Source: Phlebiopsis flavidoalba (Eukaryota; Basidiomycota; Agaricomycetes; Polyporales; Phanerochaetaceae). From it: a stretch of DNA of 64,000 nucleotides. This document shows positions 57,688-64,000 of this stretch, one piece after another. Within the stretch, counting starts at the first letter, position 1, and every line of letters starts with the position of its first letter. Below the pieces are notes generated by a model. The model made no database searches. It worked only from the letters and a program-made list of their open reading frames with translations, and had not been told where the DNA came from. The DNA lies in assembly GCA_035772785.1 (NCBI GenBank), contig JAOCPU010000009.1, forward strand, positions 124,001 to 188,000, in the 5' to 3' direction. The position numbers and the translations under genes were made by a program.

Positions 57688-59764
57688 TCAACACAACTCG
57701 CCGTAGACTCGCTTCGCGTTTGCGCCCTGCGCAGGGACGGGCACGCCACACCTTGGTCTGGTGCGGACCGATGGGTGACGTTGAAGCTGCCCTGGAGCGT
57801 ACCGATGCTCTTGCCCCAGTTTCCGGAGTCGTCTTTCTGCCAGAGGTCCGAGACCTCGTATGCTTGCGTCTGGTATGCCTTGCCCTAGAAGTGAGAGAGA
57901 TGGTGTTGAGCGTCGTGGTGAGATATGTTAGGGATGAAGTGCGTACCTGATCGAAGAAGACGTCAGAGAATTCCACGTCGACGGTTTGCTCTGCGGGGGA
58001 GGTGTTGAGGAGCGCGAATACAAAGGCGCTGTCGCGGGTTTATCAGACGGGCGAAGTGACTTGTCAGCATATGTATGTCTTAATACGTACTTGTTGACGA
58101 GACTGCCAGCCCAGAGCGACAGGTCTCCCTTCCATCCGGCATCGACGGAGCGCTTCCACATTGCGACACTAGCAGGTGAGCCGTTCGGGTCCTGACGGTC
58201 CAATTAGCATGCATTTTACGGCGGCGCAACCGCTAGCAGGCCTTGTACCTGAGAAACATCAATGATAGCTTTGTTTGTGATGATTGACAACGTCTCGTTC
58301 GTCCCTGAATGAGTGTAAATTATCAGTATGATACTCGACTCGCGGTCAATGTAGAAGTATCGCACCATGTTCGTAATATCGTTTCCGAGAATGAGAGGGC
58401 TCTTCAACAGGCTCCACATCGAGAAGTGAGTCACTGAAATGTCTGTCAGTATTAGTCAACGACTTGGTGAGTAGGTGAACTCACCATATTCGTCGTATGT
58501 CATGCCGCCATTGCCGACCTCAAGCATATCGAGGTCGTTCCAACGCCCAGGTCCGGCTTTCTGGCCTACTGGAGCGTGCGAAGTCAATAATCCGCGCCAT
58601 GGCACAGTCTGAGCACTATTCAATAACCTGATTCAAGACGACATATAACGAGGGAGCTCACGGAATCCAGCGAGCTTGCAGTCAATGGATCGAAGTGCAC
58701 GGGCATCGATCGTCAAAGCGGTCGAAACTCTGGGGTGTACTTTATTCATTGGATTATTCTCGTAATGATAAGGAGTACTCACGTCCATGATATCTCCTGA
58801 GATACGCCAACTGTTTGCAATTGTCTGAGGGGTCCCGTCAGCTCTCATTCAGCAGTTCAACCTTATTACCACTCACTGTCGCGAAGTTCCATGGTGCCCC
58901 ATCTTCTCCCCAATTGCACATCGAGTACAATATCGGGCGTCCCTGTGGCAGGGGGTTCAAATAGCTCTAGGGACATGTTTGCGTAGCGTTCATTGTGAGA
59001 TGGTAGGGGTACGCCGCGAGGCCCCTCGTTGAAGCAGTTGTCATATTCTATGAGTTTGGTCAGCAAAGTAGGAGCGCTAAATAGTATGGCAACACCCTAC
59101 TGAGGTAGTCAACTCCCCACTCGCGTACGTCTTCGCGTCAATTTCTTCGTATCCGAGGGAGCCGAAGCGGCCACCACATGTGTATCTGCCAAATCTTCAG
59201 CATACGATCCAGTTTTGAATAAGACGCGTACTTACGTTCCGGCATCGCTGTAAATGCCAAACTGACGATGTCGATTATAAGCCCGAAAAACTGTATTTGT
59301 GTTGCTCGCAAGGCGTACCTTCAAGCCCAAGGCATGGATTTTGTCAGTCAAAAGGTCCTTGATTCCCGTTGGGGAACTTTTCCGGGTCTGCCAACCGGAG
59401 CGCCAGTGGCGTTATCTCGTGCCGCCGCATGCCAGCCTGCATAAACGTCTCAGAAGAGGCAATCACAATGGGGCGCAGGCCCTTACAGTCGTCCATAATC
59501 ACATCTGCCCAAGGAACGCGTATTTAGTATATGTGTGCGTCCCAAAGCATCAAGTACGGAACTTACACTCGTATCCATACGCCGTCAAGTTGTTCGCAAT
59601 GATCGCATTCGCAGCACTGAGAATCGTATCCTCACTGATACTGCACCCAAAGTGGTTCCAAGTGTTCCACCCCATCTGAGGGGTCAGCGCAAGTCCGTTG
59701 TTGAGCAGCAACCCGCGCGGGACAGCAATGACGCGAGCAGAGCCAGAGACGCAGCGTGCAGCAT
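57688..59764 (-). CDS. GH27 alpha-galactosidase, secreted
   Basis: Retaining alpha-galactosidase that removes galactose from galactomannan, raffinose sugars and similar substrates. The start ATG at 59762-59764 gives [18 protein letters not shown], a signal peptide, then [20 protein letters not shown] (about 59670-59712), with one missing base. Then MDDC followed by an intron and W, the substrate-binding DDCW (about 59440-59500), and [20 protein letters not shown] (about 59335-59400). [13 protein letters not shown] (59015-59047) contains the nucleophile Asp of the KYDNC motif. Next [14 protein letters not shown] (about 58880-58925), [10 protein letters not shown], then [20 protein letters not shown] (58497-58556), which holds the acid/base Asp. 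[20 protein letters not shown] (58372-58431) completes the barrel. The beta-sandwich end has [24 protein letters not shown] and [13 protein letters not shown] (57750-57790). The stop is taken at 57688-57690; another frame stays open to 57641. Length and order fit single-domain fungal GH27 enzymes. Several short introns. Confidence 0.95.
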
Positions 59765-61094
59765 CGTAGAGGGGTCGAGGAAGTCGCGAGGGGCGCCCTC
59801 CCCGCTTCGCCGCTGTCTATATAGCCTTCCGCCGCGGCTGAAAGGCTCCTGTTGCGGTGAAATGCTGTCAACGGAGCGTGTCTCTAATGAGGACCATCAA
59901 TATCCGAGTCGTCATCTGACCGTTGGAATAAGCTGCGCCGTGGAGAGAGCATGATGAGTTCGAGTCTGGGTGCGCTTGCCGAGACGGTTCTTCTGAGGCG
60001 TTGCGGGCCGATGTGTGCGTCGCAGAGTCTTCTTTGCTGTGCTGGGTCGACGGCGAGAACGAATATCACGATGGACGTGCAAACCCCGTGGTCTCTGGCT
60101 GAGCGCGGACGAAGCGCGGGGCTTTCATGTTGTCCGGGCGTTGATCGATGACGTCATAGCTGCTTTAACTCGAATCGAAACCGAGCTATATGCGCAAGAA
60201 AAGTGAACGGTGAGTTTGAATCTATTTCTTCTAGGTTATACAGGCGAGACATCTACCGTCTCACATATTAGGTACTACTTTTCAGTTTCAGCCCGGGCAG
60301 AGAAAACATCTAACGAACGAGGATTAAGTCCGACGTTCACCGCAATACCAAGAAAATCCGCATACGCACCTCGTAAATCATCTCCGATGGGCACGCCCAC
60401 CTCTCATTACCTTGGACTCTACTATCCATGACACATCCGTGTGCCCAATATCACACCGACACACAGCGCCTGACTCCTCTTCAGAAACGACTGTGGGTCC
60501 GCCACTCGATCCGGGAGTAGGCAGGGGATCGAACAGCAAATGCGAGAGCGCATCGTAGGTCCCGGGCTGTACAGAAAATTCTTTAGCGTCGTGTATACGT
60601 GGAGTCGTACGACACTCGAGTTACCTGTGCATCCCTACCCGCAAAGGTCCCGATAGCCAAGCACTGTTGCCGCGGACCCATTTGCTCCATAGCCCTCCTA
60701 CCCACGGGTGCCATCCCTCTTCATCGGGCTTTTTGTGTCAACAATAAAAATGGGCCCGTATAGTAGTACCCACGTTTGAGCTGGATACGCGAGATTGGGA
60801 GTGTGTGGGTAAGAGGAGGTTCGGCGGCAGAGTTTGCGGAAAGCACAACTAGATCAGGTCGCGGGAGGCAACGACTGAATTTCGGCGACCAGGATGAAAG
60901 GGAGGGCGGGTGCTTGTCGTGGTTTCTGCGAGACTACATACGTCCCGGACTTCAGCGAAGCACTTTTGTCCTGCCCTGTGCCTTTCTGGCGAGCAAAGGG
61001 CATCGTCGCATCTGTACATTAACACCAGTTAATGGCATTTACTACAGATCCAAGCTACTCACCTCTTGTAGCGTGTGCGCGCATGTCACCAGCA
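59765..61094. other. About 1.3 kb without a supported gene
   Basis: The left part is the alpha-galactosidase promoter; TATATAG at 59817-59823 (reverse complement CTATATA) lies about 55 bases before the start and may be its TATA box. The remainder has open frames on both strands without motifs. Confidence 0.4.
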
Positions 61095-61532
61095 CTAGAC
61101 CGACTTTTGTCCCCCTCTACGGGCACATTGAGCGAGAACAACCCAGAGCACACGCTCACTTTGTACCGCTCCGCGTCCTGCGCGGCATGCGGCAACCATA
61201 ACCACACTGTTATCGACCTCCTCGAAACGCACTCTGCGCTCTGCACTCGGCCGCGACTCGTACGGCAGCGCCGTGCTAAGCACCCTTCCCGCATTGTCAT
61301 CGAATTGACGTGCGAGTGCAGGGATGCTCGCGGTGGGTGTGCGTCGCAGCTCGGAGAGGATGAGCGCGTCCAGGGCCGATGGCGCGGCGGTGGCCGCTGC
61401 AGGCGCCGCCTTTGCCGCGGGGGCTTTTGGCGGCTCGGCGGCGAAGGTTACGGGGTGTACGGTCGCATATGGGCGAGGATAGACAGCCCGGAGCGGCGGG
61501 CGGTCGTCGTAGTGTGCGAGTCGAAGTGCCAT
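61095..61532 (-). CDS. Hypothetical Ala-rich protein
   Basis: Weak candidate. A minus-strand frame from an ATG at 61530-61532 opens MALRLAHYDDRPPLRAVYPR and runs through an Ala/Pro/Lys-rich stretch into ALDALILSELRRTPTASIPA, where the residue mix looks protein-like. No family is recognised, no intron is obvious, and the opposite strand is also open. It lies just downstream of the aminotransferase stop on the same strand and could be a separate small gene or chance. Confidence 0.22.
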   Translation of the reverse strand: MALRLAHYDDRPPLRAVYPRPYATVHPVTFAAEPPKAPAAKAAPAAATAAPSALDALILSELRRTPTASIPALARQFDDNAGRVLSTALPYESRPSAERRVRFEEVDNSVVMVAACRAGRGAVQSERVLWVVLAQCARRGGQKSV

Positions 61533-61693
61533 TGCCACGCTACCCTGTGGTACGACACTGCTGCTCAATGCTGTCATAAACCGGGTCCACCGGACCGGCG
61601 CGTGCCCAGTGCTTGTCAATGTCAAGTTCACAGACGCGTCTATGTAAAATCGGATGTGCATCATGAACAACGTATATCAAGTAGAATACACTC

Positions 61694-63435
61694 TTATTCG
61701 ACGACGACGCTCCATGGGTGCTCAATCTTGCCGGTTTGGATACCGACCAGCTGCTTCCATATCGGTCGCGACACGGGTCCCATACGCGGAACCCGTAGGA
61801 ATATGCAGATCCTCACCGAGGTAACCTATGCGATCGACAGGGCTTAATCACCGCGGCGGTGCCTACATGAGCAGAAGCCGTTAGATCGTATCCTTGCTTT
61901 ATTTCGGAAGCACAAACCTGTGCCGAAGAATTCGACGAGCTGGCCCTTTGCGGCGGCGTCCTTGACCTCCTTCATCGTTACAGGTCGCTCGTTCACGACA
62001 AACTTGCCTTCCGGTAAGCTCCTTCAGAACGGTGCCTTGCCGGAAGCATGATCGCGAGCCAGCGCGAGTACAGAGTCACGAGTGACACCAGGAAGGATCA
62101 TTCCATCCCAGAGGAGGCGTAAACCAACTCAATCACTGGGGAGGATCAGGCTTCGGCAATTATGACGGTTTGAACTGACTTACCACCATCATCGTGCTTG
62201 AAGACTACGAAGGCATTCATTGTTCCGACCTACAAGGCGATTAGACGATACCACACCATTAAAGCCGTCCACATACCTCCGTGATGTGGTGATCCGGGCC
62301 ATGCAGCCAGAGGTTCTGTACGTAGCCCCTCTTCGCGGCTTCTTTTTTGCACCATGACGCCAGGCGCATAGTTTGCGCCCAGCTTGTACGCGCCGATACC
62401 GCCAGGCGCAGCACGGGTGTACTCCGTCGTACCGTACAACGCGACAGGCTTGAAGCCTTGTGGGTAGTACGGCCCAACAGGGCTACAGATGACGAACAAT
62501 AGCGCTTCACTCGGCGGTGCAATGCCTAATAATGCGGCTTGTGTGCCAACTATCAACGGACCCGTAAGCGAACGGCCACAAAGCGTTGATTGTCGGTCCT
62601 TACTGAAGGTCGGGCGAATGTACAAGCTGTAGCCTTCCTTGTCGGGAATCCAGTGCTTGTCGATGGAGATGAGCTTCTTTAGCAATTCAATAACAGCGTC
62701 TCCGTTGAATGACTACGCGGACACGTTGAGTATCAAAACACATGTTGCAAAAGAAGGGGCTCTTACTGGCAATGCAATGCGTTGCGCCGTGTTATTCATT
62801 CGCTTCATGTTCATGTCTGGGCGGAAGAGCGTGATCCTGCCGTTTGCATCCCGGTAGGCCTTGAGGCCTTCGAAAAGCTCTTGTGCATAGTGGAAGACTG
62901 GTCGCACTGGGGTCGAGAACCAGCGGTCCGTCTGAGAGTGATTTAGCGGGAAGACGGCGGCCGGGTGGATGAGGTCACATACATGGCTTGATCTGAGGTG
63001 CACCCCAGCCAGAAGCGGCCGACCATGGGATGGCCAGCATGTGGTCGGTCTGGTAGGGCTCCGGTCATGACACGGTGGCGCGGAGAGAGCATGACAAAGT
63101 GAGCATACGAAGTGTGACCAAAGACGAGGCTAGATGCCGCCGGTGGTGGATTTGGCTTCTCATTCCGAGTGATTTGTAGACGAGATACCTAAGCAAGACT
63201 GAAGACTGAGCATTACGCAGGCAAGAAAAGATGAGTTGTGGGAATGCACCTCAATATCAGGGAGAGCTGTGAACTCTCCGGTCATTGGATCGCGAGTGAC
63301 ATTGGAGTTGTGCCGGGCTGGGTGAGCCTGGGGACGACAGCGGTGGCATGTCCTTTGGGAGAGATAAGGCCGCAGAGGACCTGGAGAAGGCGGGCGCAGA
63401 GTGGACAAACCTTGACATGGACGTTTGGCGAGCAA
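61694..63435 (-). CDS. BAT1: Branched-chain amino acid aminotransferase, probably mitochondrial
   Basis: PLP-dependent enzyme that makes or degrades leucine, isoleucine and valine using glutamate/2-oxoglutarate. The start at 63433-63435 opens a basic presequence-like MLAKRPCQGLSTLRPPSPGP, then TGEFTALPDIE. After an intron come SRLQITRNEKPNPPP (about 63135-63180) and SLVFGHT. Next HMLAIPWSAASGWGAPQIKP (about 63005-63050), VFHYAQELFEGLKAYRDANG (62847-62906) and RITLFRPDMNMKRMNNTAQR (62787-62846). SIDKHWIPDKEGYSLYIRPT (62609-62668) follows, then the PLP-lysine block GGIGAYKLGANYAPGV (62355-62402). After that YVQNLWLHGPDHHITEVGTM (split), AFVVFKHDD, ILPGVTRDSVLALARDHASG (about 62035-62100) and VEFFGTGTAAVISPVDRIGY. 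It ends GKIEHPWSVVVE with TAA at 61694-61696. Compartment is inferred from the presequence; the symbol follows the mitochondrial yeast enzyme. A few surplus bases and six or more introns. Confidence 0.94.
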
Positions 63436-63908
63436 GAGCAGCTGTCAGGCGTACGCTGGACGAGTAGTGAGCTGGAGTGACTCGCGTCTGCTCGAAGCGC
63501 GGCTTGTGGGAGGCGCCTGTGATCGGATGCCTAAAGAGGAAGGAGACGCGCCCGGACGCGTCGGCCGTGCTCCCACTTTTCTTTGGGGCACACGGGCGGC
63601 GCGGCGGGACAGAGGCCGGCGTGTGCGAGCACGATGTGCGTCGTGCCGGCGCCGGCGCCGGGGTGTTGTGCGAAAGAATGTCGAAATACGAGCGGGCTGG
63701 ACGGCGATACGTCGCACAGAGGCGGGGGCCAGCGACGAATGAGGGCGAGTTTCCCGCGGTGCCCTGGCTTTGCCATGCCGGACCGGGTCACGACCAAGCT
63801 CTGTAATCTCTCCTAATCTCATCGACATCACCAGGCAAGTCCCTCAAAAGCCCTTGCTTCTTGACCACCACGTCCTCCCTCTCCCGCCTCAACTCCATAC
63901 TAGCATCC
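63436..63908. promoter_or_regulatory. Divergent promoter region, aminotransferase / 6-phosphogluconate dehydrogenase
   Basis: About 470 bases between two start codons on opposite strands. The right end (63860-63905) is strongly CT-rich on the plus strand, as often seen just before the start of highly expressed fungal genes. The middle is GC-rich and open in several frames but shows no motif. Confidence 0.45.
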
Positions 63909-64000
63909 ATGGCTCAACCAACGTACGTCGCCCCGCGAGAGCCCCCTCGTCGCACACGCTCACCTCCCATGCAGCGGTGACATCGGCCTCATTGGCCTGG
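63909..64000 (+). CDS. GND1: 6-phosphogluconate dehydrogenase, 5' end only
   Basis: Oxidative decarboxylation of 6-phosphogluconate to ribulose 5-phosphate with NADPH formation. The ATG at 63909-63911 opens a 14-base first coding exon (M-A-Q-P-T). An intron with GTACGT at 63923 and CATGCAG ending at 63974 follows. The next exon reads GDIGLIGL, the start of the dinucleotide-binding fold in this family (usual text GDIGLIGLAVMGQN). The gene is cut by the window edge. Only about 14 residues are visible, but the match in sequence, position right after the start and frame across the intron is exact. It follows the lactonase of the same pathway at 50 kb. Confidence 0.85.

Noticed and set aside
60776..61847. 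Long plus-strand frames with Cys/His text such as ASCAACGNHNH
   Set aside because: This resembles a zinc motif at first glance, but the frame runs through the complement of the aminotransferase end and changes character several times. No finger spacing fits.

Overview
The window looks like nuclear DNA of a filamentous basidiomycete, most likely a plant-polymer-degrading member of the Agaricomycetes. Genes are packed on both strands. They are cut by many short GT-AG introns of about 50-60 bases, with intergenic gaps of a few hundred bases. The proteins are fungal: INO80 subunit Ies1, septin Cdc11, mitochondrial MutS homologue Msh1, an Aco2-type aconitase, Ypt7, Atg16, an oxysterol-binding protein, an F-box/LRR protein of the kind amplified in mushrooms, and a beta-glucosidase with a CBM1 cellulose-binding module. 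I see no rRNA, tRNA, CRISPR array or recognisable transposon.

Layout. 0.4-6 kb: an F-box/LRR gene and a Ser/Pro-rich gene of unknown function. 6.5-7.3 kb: a truncated erythromycin-esterase-like fragment. 8-10.2 kb: IES1. 10.8-13.7 kb: a MIT-domain gene. 14.8-20.5 kb: CDC11 and MSH1, head to head. 20.6-23.8 kb: ACO2. 24.1-33.2 kb: two tandem GH3 beta-glucosidases on the minus strand, the outer one with a signal peptide and CBM1. 33.6-36.4 kb: an OSH gene (PH, FFAT-like, sterol-binding domain). 36.8-39.1 kb: YPT7 and ATG16, divergent. 39.6-40.5 kb: a small secreted Gly/Asn/Ser-rich protein. 40.7-45.3 kb: an RBR ubiquitin ligase and an RBM26/27-like RNA-binding protein. 45.7-49.6 kb: an unknown membrane protein and a PXA-domain protein. 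50-53.5 kb: 6-phosphogluconolactonase and a second RBR ligase. 54-57 kb: two short related unknown sequences. 57.7-59.8 kb: a secreted GH27 alpha-galactosidase. 61.7-64 kb: a branched-chain aminotransferase and the first codons of 6-phosphogluconate dehydrogenase, which runs off the end.

Themes. Three secreted glycosidases fit growth on plant cell walls. Ypt7 and Atg16 both serve autophagy. 6-phosphogluconolactonase and 6-phosphogluconate dehydrogenase catalyse successive pentose-phosphate steps. These groupings could be chance neighbours.

Caveat on quality. Nearly every recognisable gene needs one or more single-base insertions or deletions to stay in frame, often at homopolymers. This affects essential genes too, so I read it as unpolished sequence and not as gene decay. 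Exon boundaries and many start codons are therefore approximate; gene spans run from inferred start to inferred stop, introns included. The two most interesting items are a 12-base micro-exon carrying the active-site motif of the CBM1 beta-glucosidase, and the shared promoter gap between the two autophagy genes.
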